Shown: positions 1 through 5,700, counted from the stretch's first letter. The stretch is 6,046 nt of DNA from Chloroflexota bacterium (GCA_021788565.1 JAJYKO010000385.1:1-6046); one strand, 5' to 3'. Program-made: numbers and translations. The notes: generated by a model from the sequence alone, not told the origin.

Positions 1-400
1 CCACCAGCATCTCGTGGCCCATGGCAGCCGCCGCATCGGCAATACGGTGGGAGGTGTCAGCGGAGTCGTTGCCGCCGATGTAGAGGAAGTAGCGAACGCC
101 CAGCCGCCGGAATCGCTCGACGATTCGCTCCAGGTCACCCTCCTGGAGCTTGTAGCGGCAGGATCCCAGCGCAGCGGAGGGCGTGTAGCGCAACAGCTCT
201 AGAGATTGCTCGGTTTCCTGCCCCAGATCTGCCAGTTCCCCTCGGAGTGCGCCTTCAACGCCGTGAAGAGCGCCCAGAACCCCGGTGATCTCTTCGTGTC
301 TTCTAGCTTCCTGAATGACTCCCACCAGGGAACTATTGATTACGGCGGTACATCCGCCCGACTGCCCTACGAGCAGTCTTCCACGCAACCCAGCTGACAA
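1..400 (-). CDS. pfp: Pyrophosphate-dependent 6-phosphofructokinase, N-terminal part (runs off the left edge)
   Basis: This is the first 133 codons of a phosphofructokinase; the rest lies beyond base 1. The enzyme phosphorylates fructose 6-phosphate to fructose 1,6-bisphosphate in the cytoplasm. Visible motifs are the N-terminal phosphate-donor loop VGQSGGCTAVINSSL (residues 11-25), the GSCRYKL segment (79-85) and YIGGNDSADT (107-116). The last matches the GGNDSMDT signature of the PPi-dependent PFK group (PRK14072-like) rather than the GGDGS of classical ATP-PfkA, so I infer PPi as donor. Two signature positions differ from what I recall: Cys17 where Pro or Val is usual, and Ala114 for Met. 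The start is read as TTG at 400-398 because GGAGG (complement of 411-415) lies about 10 bases upstream and the QSGG motif follows at the usual distance. No ATG or GTG fits as well. It lies 79 bases downstream of the response-regulator gene on the same strand and may be co-transcribed. Family is secure; donor specificity is inferred. Confidence -1.
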   Translation of the reverse strand, partial: MSAGLRGRLLVGQSGGCTAVINSSLVGVIQEARRHEEITGVLGALHGVEGALRGELADLGQETEQSLELLRYTPSAALGSCRYKLQEGDLERIVERFRRLGVRYFLYIGGNDSADTSHRIADAAAAMGHEMLV

Positions 401-442
401 CTTAACGATCCCTCCGGCTCAAGTATGCTCCACCGCGCCGAT

Positions 443-471
443 ATTTTAGCGGGCCTGGCCGGAAGTATGAA
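443..471 (-). promoter_or_regulatory. Candidate sigma-70 promoter for the phosphofructokinase gene
   Basis: Read on the minus strand, TTCATA (471-466) matches the -35 consensus at 4 of 6 bases and TAAAAT (448-443) matches the -10 at 5 of 6, with a 17-base spacer. The predicted start of transcription is near 436, giving a leader of about 36 bases before the TTG start. The site sits in the 79-base gap after the response-regulator stop, where I see no terminator, so readthrough from that gene is also possible. Confidence 0.4.
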
Positions 472-479
472 GTGCTGGT

Positions 480-866
480 TTACGCGGCGACGCCGTGCCC
501 AGCTTTATTGAGGGCAGATTTCACACGGCTGAGCAGGTCGGTGATGTCGAATGGCTTCTCGATGAAGTCGTAGCAGCCCAATGCCTTGGCGATCTGCCCC
601 ATTTCGCGTACGCCCTTTACTGCGGCTGATATCAGGATAACGGGAGGATGGGCGTTCATCTCGGTCAAAGACGCCAGCACTTCCATGCCGTGCTTGGGTT
701 CGATCAATATGTCCAGCAGGACCAGGTCGGGTTTCTCCGCGGCCACCTTCTGCGGGATGTCCTCGCTGCGCGGGAGAAGTATGGTTTTGTACCCGGCATC
801 GGAGAGCACGATACCCAGCAGGTCAAGGACCGCCCGATCGTCCTCTACCACCATCACCTTTTTCAA
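480..866 (-). CDS. Single-domain response regulator (CheY-like receiver protein)
   Basis: A 128-residue protein made of one receiver domain with no output domain. The expected active-site residues are present: acidic pocket Glu8-Asp9-Asp10 (VVEDD), phospho-acceptor Asp52 in LVLLDIL, Ser80 in LISAA, and Lys104 in FIEKPF. It should be phosphorylated at Asp52 by a histidine kinase and act through protein contacts, like CheY, Spo0F or DivK. The start is placed at TTG (866-864): GGCGGAGGT lies 9 bases upstream, and translation from there begins MKKVMVVEDD, as in most receiver proteins. An in-frame ATG at 965 would add 33 residues rich in Ala, Gly and Pro with no receiver homology, so it is unlikely. 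No kinase is visible nearby, so the partner is unknown. The next gene on the same strand is the phosphofructokinase, 79 bases on. Receiver fold and active site are very clear; the pathway is not. Confidence 0.93.
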   Translation of the reverse strand: MKKVMVVEDDRAVLDLLGIVLSDAGYKTILLPRSEDIPQKVAAEKPDLVLLDILIEPKHGMEVLASLTEMNAHPPVILISAAVKGVREMGQIAKALGCYDFIEKPFDITDLLSRVKSALNKAGHGVAA

Positions 867-959
867 TTTGTTCGTACCTCCGCCTTGAGCAGGTATCGGC
901 TCCGTTCCGAAGACCCCCGGCGCCGCTTGAGCGACCTCCAATGCCCGGCTCCGGCGCAC

Positions 960-996
960 ATGCACGATCAGATAGGTAGAAATAATGCACGATCAG
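960..996. repeat. Two exact 12-bp direct repeats upstream of the response-regulator gene
   Basis: ATGCACGATCAG occurs at 960-971 and again at 985-996, separated by 13 bases, giving a 25-base repeat period. The pair begins 94 bases upstream of the response-regulator start, within the likely promoter region on the minus strand. TTGGAA (1007-1002) is a possible -35, with only a weak -10 (TATTTC, 984-979) between the repeats. Tandem half-sites in this position are typical of an operator, but no regulator can be named. Confidence 0.6.
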
Positions 997-1007
997 CATT
1001 TTTCCAA

Positions 1008-1279
1008 CGTGAAAGATGCCGACACGCTTCTAACAATCCTGTCATCCCAGGGAGGAGCACCATTCGTGCCCCGCGCGGCGCCGGGCTTCCGTATTCGGTC
1101 TCAATCTAGCCCCATTGCGCGCGCGAACGATGCCGCGGAGCCGTAAGCCCGGCAATTCTGCCCCATTTCGGTGGCCTAGACGGACGACAACCGTTGGATC
1201 ATGATTTTACTCCGTCGGGAAAGGCCTGAGAAGATGCCTCCCTTCAACGATGTCGATTCTGCCATAATTCCCATTTGGG
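1008..1279. other. Intergenic stretch without a supported gene
   Basis: This lies between the divergent response-regulator and thiamine-transport units (867-1560 has no gene in all). Short open frames here show no SD and no recognisable protein. The only structure I see in this part is a 9-bp inverted repeat, GCCGGGCTT at 1080-1088 and AAGCCCGGC at 1145-1153, with a 56-base gap. There is no tRNA-like fold and no repeat array. Confidence 0.5.
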
Positions 1280-1323
1280 GCAAAGCGACCCTGCACGGGG
1301 ACTTCCGTGCAGGGCCGCTTTGC
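1280..1323. repeat. 44-bp near-perfect palindrome with 19-bp arms
   Basis: Left arm GCAAAGCGACCCTGCACGG (1280-1298), six-base loop GGACTT, right arm CCGTGCAGGGCCGCTTTGC (1305-1323). The arms match at 18 of 19 positions, the exception being A1288 opposite C1315. As RNA it would form a very stable hairpin from either strand. No T-run follows on either side, so it is not a standard intrinsic terminator. It ends seven bases before the -35 box of the thiamine-transport promoter. It could be a terminator or insulator for readthrough, a protein-binding palindrome, or a small repetitive element. The sequence alone does not decide. Confidence 0.75.
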
Positions 1324-1330
1324 GCCTACC

Positions 1331-1359
1331 TTGACACCACCAAACCCCAGTGCTATTGT
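1331..1359 (+). promoter_or_regulatory. Sigma-70 promoter of the thiamine-precursor transport operon
   Basis: A perfect -35 box TTGACA (1331-1336) and a -10 box TATTGT (1354-1359, 4 of 6 to TATAAT) are separated by exactly 17 bases. Transcription should start near 1366, about 30 bases before the TPP aptamer, which fits a riboswitch leader of about 195 bases. Confidence 0.8.
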
Positions 1360-1397
1360 CCCATCGTCATTCGAGGCAAATTGTAGGTGACACAAAG

Positions 1398-1482
1398 CGG
1401 GGGCTCGGGGATAACCGGGCTGAGATGGTGGCTCCATTCCGCCGCCGACCGTCGAACCTGACCTGGGTAATGCCAGCGTAGG
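1398..1482 (+). promoter_or_regulatory. TPP riboswitch aptamer (THI element)
   Basis: The conserved core is plain: CTGAGA at 1420-1425, GAACCTGA at 1454-1461, then GGTAATGCCAGCGTAGG at 1466-1482, matching the TPP-binding consensus. Supporting helices are visible: CGG 1398-1400 with CCG 1449-1451 (P2), GCTCGG 1403-1408 with CCGGGC 1415-1420 (P3-type arm beside CTGAGA), and an extra stem GGTGGC 1427-1432 with GCCGCC 1441-1446, the insertion common in high-GC TPP aptamers. I could not resolve P1 by eye. The RNA binds thiamine pyrophosphate and, given the terminator downstream, should switch the transporter genes off when TPP is plentiful. Confidence 0.97.
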
Positions 1483-1516
1483 AAACGGGACTGCACGGCA
1501 TGCCGTTGGGCGCTGG
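1473..1516 (+). promoter_or_regulatory. Predicted antiterminator of the TPP riboswitch
   Basis: CCAGCG (1473-1478), part of the conserved TPP-binding core, is the exact complement of CGCTGG (1511-1516), the first six bases of the terminator stem. A second helix inside it, AACGG (1484-1488) with CCGTT (1503-1507), strengthens the alternative fold. Without TPP this hairpin would block the terminator; with TPP bound the core strand is held in the aptamer. The loop also contains half of a 12-bp palindrome, ACGGCATGCCGT (1495-1506), a competing small hairpin. Confidence 0.75.
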
Positions 1517-1542
1517 ACCCGAGGTCCAGCGTCTTTTGTTTT
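1511..1542 (+). terminator. Riboswitch-controlled intrinsic terminator
   Basis: A perfect 9-bp stem, CGCTGGACC (1511-1519) and GGTCCAGCG (1523-1531), with a CGA loop, is followed by the T-rich tract TCTTTTGTTTT (1532-1542). It ends 18 bases before the GTG start of the first transporter gene, so termination here would silence the whole operon. Confidence 0.93.
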
Positions 1543-1560
1543 GTGGGGCCCGGAGAAGAG

Positions 1561-2454
1561 GTGCGTGTAGTCGACGCAGGCCAGTCTAAGATCGAGCTTA
1601 AGGGGGTGAGCGTGGACTTTCCCACGCCGCATGGGGCGATTCCCGTCCTGCGGGACATCGACCTGTTTGCAGGCGAGGGCGAGTTCGTTACGCTCATCGG
1701 TCCGAGTGGGTGTGGCAAGAGTACGCTGCTGAACGTAGTGGCGGGCTTGCTGGAACCTACTGCTGGTGCGATCAGGATGGACGGCAGGAGCGGAGCCGTG
1801 GAGGTTGGCGCGACGGCCTACATGCCGCAAAAGGACCTTCTGATGCCCTGGCGTACGGTGCTGGACAACGCCATCCTGGGCATGGAGATACGTGGCGTGG
1901 CAAAGTCGTTGGCTCGCAACCAGGCCCTTGGCCTGTTCGAGCTGTTCGGCCTCAAGGGCTTCGAATACGCCTATCCCACTGTTCTCTCTGGCGGCATGCG
2001 TCAGCGCGCCGCTTTCCTGCGCACGGTGCTCATGGGCAAGGACGTGATGCTGCTGGACGAGCCCTTCGGGGCGCTCGACGCTCTCACTCGCTCCAACATG
2101 CAGGAGTGGCTGCTCCACCTCTGGAATACCCTGAGTAAGACCATACTGTTCATCACCCACGACGTCGATGAGGCCGTGCTGCTTTCGGACCGTGTGTACG
2201 TGCTCACCGCGCGCCCCGGCCGGGTGAAGCTGATGCTTGAGATTGCGTTGCCGCGTCCACGAGAGTACGCGATGGTTACCTCCAGTCAGTTCGTTGCGCT
2301 GAAGGAACAGTTGCTCGATGCCATCCGCGAAGAGGCTCAGAAGGCCATGGCTCAGGACATAAAAGACGTCTCGGACGGCTACAGCCAGGAGGCGAGCGCC
2401 GGTACCTGGACGGCTGGTCCTTCCAATGGTCATGGCGAAAGGTGGGGCAGTTGA
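1561..2454 (+). CDS. thiZ: ABC transporter ATP-binding protein, thiamine-precursor uptake (ThiZ-like)
   Basis: A 297-residue ATPase of the SsuB/TauB/ThiZ group that powers import by hydrolysing ATP on the cytoplasmic face. All catalytic motifs are present in order: Walker A GPSGCGKST (47-55), Q-loop Gln90 in YMPQKDLLMPW, signature LSGGMRQR (142-149), Walker B VMLLDE (162-167), D-loop ALD (171-173) and switch His200 in ITHD. The start is taken as GTG 1561 because GGAG (1552-1555) lies five bases upstream. An in-frame GTG at 1543 would sit directly against the terminator T-tract with no SD. The C-terminal tail of about 40 residues after the ATPase core is low in complexity and probably loosely ordered. 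It is the first gene behind the TPP riboswitch and overlaps the permease gene, which is what ties this otherwise generic ATPase to thiamine-precursor transport. ATPase function is certain; the substrate comes from context. Confidence 0.95.
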   Translation: MRVVDAGQSKIELKGVSVDFPTPHGAIPVLRDIDLFAGEGEFVTLIGPSGCGKSTLLNVVAGLLEPTAGAIRMDGRSGAVEVGATAYMPQKDLLMPWRTVLDNAILGMEIRGVAKSLARNQALGLFELFGLKGFEYAYPTVLSGGMRQRAAFLRTVLMGKDVMLLDEPFGALDALTRSNMQEWLLHLWNTLSKTILFITHDVDEAVLLSDRVYVLTARPGRVKLMLEIALPRPREYAMVTSSQFVALKEQLLDAIREEAQKAMAQDIKDVSDGYSQEASAGTWTAGPSNGHGERWGS

Positions 2455-3302
2455 GCTCTTACCCTGACCGAGAGTCAAAGCAGGGCTCGGGCGTGACGGC
2501 TCATCGCCGTCCTGGATGGCTATCGGAGTGGCTCCCGCCCACCGTACTTGTGGCTGCTTTCCTCTCGGCCTGGCAGGCGGCTGCCCAGCTACTCCAGGTG
2601 CCGGCCTGGCTCCTGCCGTCTCCCCTCGACATAGGTGAGGCGCTCGTTTCGTCCAGCCAGCTTCTCGCTCACCACGGCTGGGTGACCCTTGAGGAGGTGC
2701 TGATAGGTTTCGCGCTCTCTTTCGTGGTTGGCGTAGGTCTGGCTATCGCTATCGCCTACTCGAGGACCGTGGAAAGGGCCGTCTATCCATTCGTCGTGGC
2801 TTCTCAGACAATTCCTGTGATCGCCATCGCGCCCATTCTCCTGATCTGGTTCGGCTACGGGTTGTTGCCCAAGGTGATCGTGGTGGCGCTGATCTGCTTC
2901 TTCCCAATAGTGGTCAACATGGTTGATGGACTTCGCTCGGTGGACCCAGATCTCGCGAACCTGATGCGGAGTATGGGAGCCTCCAAATGGCAGATCTTCA
3001 CCAAGGCTCAGATCCCAAGCTCTTTACCTTTTCTATTCTCCGGTACGAAGATAGCTATCGCGGTCAGCGTGATCGGGGCCGTGATCGGGGAATGGGTTGG
3101 GGCGAGCGCTGGCCTCGGCTACTTCATGGTCAGGTCAGCAGCGCAGTTTCAAACGTCCCGGGTGTTCGCCGCTGTGGTCGTGCTTTCCGTAATGGGGATC
3201 GCACTCTTCGTGGCTGCCGGGCTGTCCGAGCGGTATCTGCTACCCTGGCATCATAGCCGGAGGAGGCGGAAGGCCGCTGGGGGATGGGGAAGCGGCGGGT
3301 GA
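2451..3302 (+). CDS. thiX: ABC transporter permease, thiamine-precursor uptake (ThiX-like)
   Basis: An integral membrane protein of about 283 residues of the SsuC/TauC/ThiX family, forming the channel for the imported pyrimidine. Six hydrophobic segments can be seen, roughly at residues 30-48, 80-103, 113-135, 140-158, 200-220 and 240-258. Between the fourth and fifth lies the EAA-type ATPase-contact loop, centred on LMRSMGASKWQIF with its invariant Gly near residue 176 and Pro-rich continuation AQIPSSLPFLFSG. The short C-terminal tail is strongly basic (HHSRRRRK), as expected on the cytoplasmic side. The start is set at TTG 2451, giving a four-base TTGA overlap with the ATPase stop and an AGGTGG at 2440-2445 five bases upstream. 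GTG 2442 and GTG 2493 remain possible. The overlap implies translational coupling with the ATPase. Confidence 0.93.
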   Translation: MSSYPDRESKQGSGVTAHRRPGWLSEWLPPTVLVAAFLSAWQAAAQLLQVPAWLLPSPLDIGEALVSSSQLLAHHGWVTLEEVLIGFALSFVVGVGLAIAIAYSRTVERAVYPFVVASQTIPVIAIAPILLIWFGYGLLPKVIVVALICFFPIVVNMVDGLRSVDPDLANLMRSMGASKWQIFTKAQIPSSLPFLFSGTKIAIAVSVIGAVIGEWVGASAGLGYFMVRSAAQFQTSRVFAAVVVLSVMGIALFVAAGLSERYLLPWHHSRRRRKAAGGWGSGG

Positions 3303-3403
3303 AACCCACGGGGTCTCGGGGGATCCAGGCTCGCTGGCACAGGACCACGAGCCAAAGGCCCCGCGGGTGAGGTCGCCGCTCTATTTTAGAACAGGAGCCT
3401 CAG

Positions 3404-4444
3404 ATGAACCGTACCTCGCGTACCAGGTGGATGGTGAGCACCCTGGCATTAGTCCTGATGGCCGTAGTTCTTGGCGGATGCGCGGCACCTGAGCCGGCGC
3501 ACCCCACGGGCTCGGGTGCCGGGACTCCCGGACCGCAGCAACCGCTCACGCAAGTGAGCGTGGCTCTGGATTGGTATCCCTGGTCCAACCACACGGGGCT
3601 GTACATGGCACAGGCCAATGGCTACTACAAGGACGTAGGGCTGGATGTGAAGATCTACGTGCCTTCCAATCCGGACGACGTGCTGAAACTGGTGGGATCC
3701 GGCAAGGACAGCTTCGGCATCAGCTACGAGCCCGACGTGCTGCTGGCGAGATCCGAGGGGATCGGGGTGAAGTCCATCGCGGCAATGGTGCAGCGTCCGC
3801 TCAACACGCTTATGACCCTGAAGTCCTCGGGCATCACTCGACCGAAGCAGCTCGAGGGCAAGAAGGTTGGCTATCCAGGTATACCTGGTCAAGAGGCGAT
3901 GCTGGCCACCATGTTGGAGAAGGACGGCACCTCTATAGACAAGGTGCAGCTCGTGAACGTCGGATACGACCTGGTTCCCGCTCTAATCGGAAAGAAGGTG
4001 GACGCCATAATCGGCGGCTACGCTGTTCACGAGGCGATCCTGGCGGAGGAGCAGGGCTACCCGGTCAACGTAATGTCCGTGACTGATTGGGGAGTGCCCC
4101 GCTACTACGAGTTGGTGATGGTGACGAGCGACAAGATGGCCAGCGAGCAGGCAGATGTGGTCAAGAGGTTCATGTGGGCCACTGCCAAGGGCTACGCCGA
4201 TGCTGCGAATGATCCCGCCAAGGCACTGCAACTTCTCGCGAAAGCAAACCCTGAGGCCGACATGAAGATGGAGGAGCAGGGGAGCAAGATACTCATGCCG
4301 CTCTGGATGGACAATGTGACGACCTACGGATGGCAGGAGAAGGATCGCTGGCAGAATTTCGAGCAGTGGATGCGTAGCAGGGGCCTGCTGACGAAGGACG
4401 TGAACGTGGACGACGCCTTCACGAACGACTTCCTGACGAAATAG
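3404..4444 (+). CDS. thiY: Substrate-binding lipoprotein, NMT1/THI5 family (ThiY-like thiamine-precursor binding protein)
   Basis: A 346-residue exported lipoprotein that captures the ligand and delivers it to the permease. The signal peptide has basic residues (RTSRTR), a hydrophobic core (about 10-23) and a lipobox LGGC with lipidated Cys26, followed by a Pro/Gly/Thr-rich linker to about residue 50. The mature domain opens with VALDWYPWSNHTGLYMAQ (53-70), the hallmark of THI5/ThiY proteins, then GYYKDVGLDV and FGISYEPDVLLAR (104-116), typical of the family. ThiY proteins bind formylaminopyrimidine or related HMP precursors, so import of a thiamine pyrimidine is the best reading, supported by the TPP riboswitch. 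The yeast THI5 Cys-rich CCCFC motif is absent, so this is a binding protein and not an HMP synthase. AGGAG (3393-3397) lies six bases before ATG. A 101-base gap separates it from the permease gene. I see no clear promoter in the gap, so it is probably in the same operon. Confidence 0.95.
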   Translation: MNRTSRTRWMVSTLALVLMAVVLGGCAAPEPAHPTGSGAGTPGPQQPLTQVSVALDWYPWSNHTGLYMAQANGYYKDVGLDVKIYVPSNPDDVLKLVGSGKDSFGISYEPDVLLARSEGIGVKSIAAMVQRPLNTLMTLKSSGITRPKQLEGKKVGYPGIPGQEAMLATMLEKDGTSIDKVQLVNVGYDLVPALIGKKVDAIIGGYAVHEAILAEEQGYPVNVMSVTDWGVPRYYELVMVTSDKMASEQADVVKRFMWATAKGYADAANDPAKALQLLAKANPEADMKMEEQGSKILMPLWMDNVTTYGWQEKDRWQNFEQWMRSRGLLTKDVNVDDAFTNDFLTK

Positions 4445-4602
4445 AGATGGGGAGGGCGAGCCTCCTGGCGAGCCGCCGTGTGATGGCCGAACCTCACGCC
4501 CTACAGCGCGGTTCGGCTGGTCCCGTGTAACATCGGCGCCACAGCAGGGCGATGGTCCCTTGCGACGTGGCGGCTCGGCCGGAGCCTCGCCCTCCCCACT
4601 CT
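4443..4602. repeat. Structured intergenic element with 30-bp inverted arms between convergent genes
   Basis: The arms at 4448-4477 and 4569-4598 pair at 27 of 30 positions; the outer blocks TGGGGAGGGCGAG and CTCGCCCTCCCCA are perfect. Past a bulged A4447 the helix continues with AGAG (4443-4446) and CTCT (4599-4602), reaching the stop codon of the upstream gene. Inward, G4478-U4481 can pair with A4565-U4568 (two G-U pairs). Within the 91-base interior sit two further hairpins: GCCGAACC 4486-4493 with GGTTCGGC 4510-4517, and CATCG 4531-4535 with CGATG 4550-4554. The whole folds as a long stem closing a branched loop. It ends nine bases before the threonine aldolase stop. No T-run follows on either strand and I see no target-site duplication. 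It may be a bidirectional transcription block, a MITE-like or REP-like element, or a structured RNA. Confidence 0.75.
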
Positions 4603-4610
4603 TGCATCCC

Positions 4611-5645
4611 CTACGCGAGTACCTGCTGTGCTACCTCGACGGCGCGCTCCACGTCTCCGCGCTCGACACCGTAGTGGGTCACGGCCCGCACCTTATTGCC
4701 GCCGAAGCTCGTTAGTTTCACCCCGAGCTCCGCCATCCGGCTCATGAACTGGGCGGCAGTCATATCCGGCCGATCTATCTCGATCACGACGATGTTGGTC
4801 TGAACGGCGGTCATGTCTACGGTCGCGCCCGCAAGGCCGTTTATCCCCTGGGCCAGCACGCGGGCGTTAGTGTGGTCCTCAGCGAGCCTGTCGACCATCT
4901 CCTCCAGGGCGACGATCCCGGCGGCGGCCAGGATTCCCGCCTGCCTCATGCCCCCGCCGACCATCTTGCGGAACTTGCGAGCCTCGGCGATGAACTCCGC
5001 GCTGCCGACTATGACCGAGCCCACGGGTGCCGACAGCCCCTTGCTGAGGCACACGTTGACTGAATCACATTGCTCAACCAGGCGGCTGGGCTCCACTCCG
5101 AGGGCCACGGACGCGTTGAACAGCCGTGCCCCGTCCAGGTGGACCTTTGCACCATGGCTGTGCGCCACGGCCGCGATGGCGTGCGTGTCCTCAGCGCTGA
5201 TCGCAACCCCGCCGCAGCGGTTGTGAGTGTTCTCCAGGCAGACCAGCCTGGTGCGCGGAAAGTGTATGTCCTCACCACGGATCGCCGCTTCCACATCTGC
5301 GACCGACGGGATACCCTTGCCGTTGGGCACGGTCCTCACGTGCACGCCCCCCAAGGCCGCGGACCCCCCCACCTCGTAGTAGAACACATGGGCTTGATCC
5401 CCGACGACCATCTCGTCGCCGCGCCGGCAATGGGAAAGGACGGAAACGAGGTTGCCCATGGTTCCACTGGAGACGAACAGTGCGGCTTCCTTCCCCAGCT
5501 TCCGCGCAGCCAGTTGCTGCAGTCGGTTGACCGTGGGATCCTCGCCATAAACGTCGTCCCCGAGCTCCGTTTTACCTATCGCTTCCATCATTCGCGGGGT
5601 GGGAAGGGTCACTGTGTCGCTGCGGAGATCGATAGTCGTCGGCAT
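4611..5645 (-). CDS. ltaE: Low-specificity L-threonine aldolase (PLP-dependent)
   Basis: A 344-residue cytoplasmic fold-type I PLP enzyme that cleaves L-threonine or L-allo-threonine to glycine and acetaldehyde. It has the standard family markers: N-terminal IDLRSDTVTLPT (5-16), ELGDDVYGEDPTVNRL (27-42), SSGTMGN phosphate-binding loop (59-65), His86 in the cofactor-stacking region, LENTHN (137-142), HLDGAR with Asp171 and Arg174, the Schiff-base Lys202 in CLSKGLSAPVGS, and GGGMRQAG further on. Length is normal for LtaE. The start is ATG 5645: GAGG (5655-5652 on the minus strand) is six bases upstream and the IDLRSDT motif follows directly. The in-frame ATG at 5756 would place coding sequence across the -10 box. 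It is transcribed toward the thiamine operon and the two stop codons flank the structured element. It likely supplies glycine or degrades threonine; a link to thiamine synthesis is not shown. Confidence 0.97.
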   Translation of the reverse strand: MPTTIDLRSDTVTLPTPRMMEAIGKTELGDDVYGEDPTVNRLQQLAARKLGKEAALFVSSGTMGNLVSVLSHCRRGDEMVVGDQAHVFYYEVGGSAALGGVHVRTVPNGKGIPSVADVEAAIRGEDIHFPRTRLVCLENTHNRCGGVAISAEDTHAIAAVAHSHGAKVHLDGARLFNASVALGVEPSRLVEQCDSVNVCLSKGLSAPVGSVIVGSAEFIAEARKFRKMVGGGMRQAGILAAAGIVALEEMVDRLAEDHTNARVLAQGINGLAGATVDMTAVQTNIVVIEIDRPDMTAAQFMSRMAELGVKLTSFGGNKVRAVTHYGVERGDVERAVEVAQQVLA

Positions 5646-5691
5646 GTGCCACCTCAATCCAATAGGGATTACAAAACTGTAAGGAGACTCA

Positions 5692-5700
5692 ATTATAGCA
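5692..5700 (-). promoter_or_regulatory. ltaE: Extended -10 promoter of the threonine aldolase gene
   Basis: On the minus strand the sequence reads TGCTATAAT (5700-5692): a perfect TATAAT box with the TGn extension. The -35 region about 17 bases upstream is a poor match, as is usual for extended -10 promoters. Transcription would start near 5685, giving a 40-base leader. A small inverted repeat AATCC (5656-5660) / GGATT (5666-5670) lies just upstream of the SD in that leader. Confidence 0.7.

Noticed and set aside
1080..1153. 9-bp inverted repeat GCCGGGCTT / AAGCCCGGC with a 56-base gap
   Set aside because: In DNA this GC-rich such a match at this distance can occur by chance, and neither arm extends. 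Recorded only in the intergenic entry.
1201..1386. A 61-codon plus-strand open frame upstream of the riboswitch
   Set aside because: It runs through the 44-bp palindrome and the sigma-70 promoter, has no SD and encodes nothing recognisable.
1403..1524. Six-base complement between CTCGGG in the aptamer (1404-1409) and CCCGAG at the terminator loop (1518-1523)
   Set aside because: Only six base pairs with immediate mismatches on both sides. The CCAGCG/CGCTGG plus AACGG/CCGTT pairing is a better antiterminator and uses the conserved core.
1207..2478. A 423-codon open frame on the minus strand, antisense to the ATPase gene and the riboswitch
   Set aside because: It is a high-GC shadow frame: its translation has no recognisable domain, is rich in His, Arg and Gln, and crosses a promoter, a riboswitch and a terminator on the other strand. 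The plus-strand ATPase is certain.
4448..4598. Reading the inverted-arm element as a complete transposon end pair or MITE
   Set aside because: No flanking target-site duplication is visible and the outer helix continues into the thiY stop codon. Without other copies to compare, the mobile-element call is left open and not asserted.
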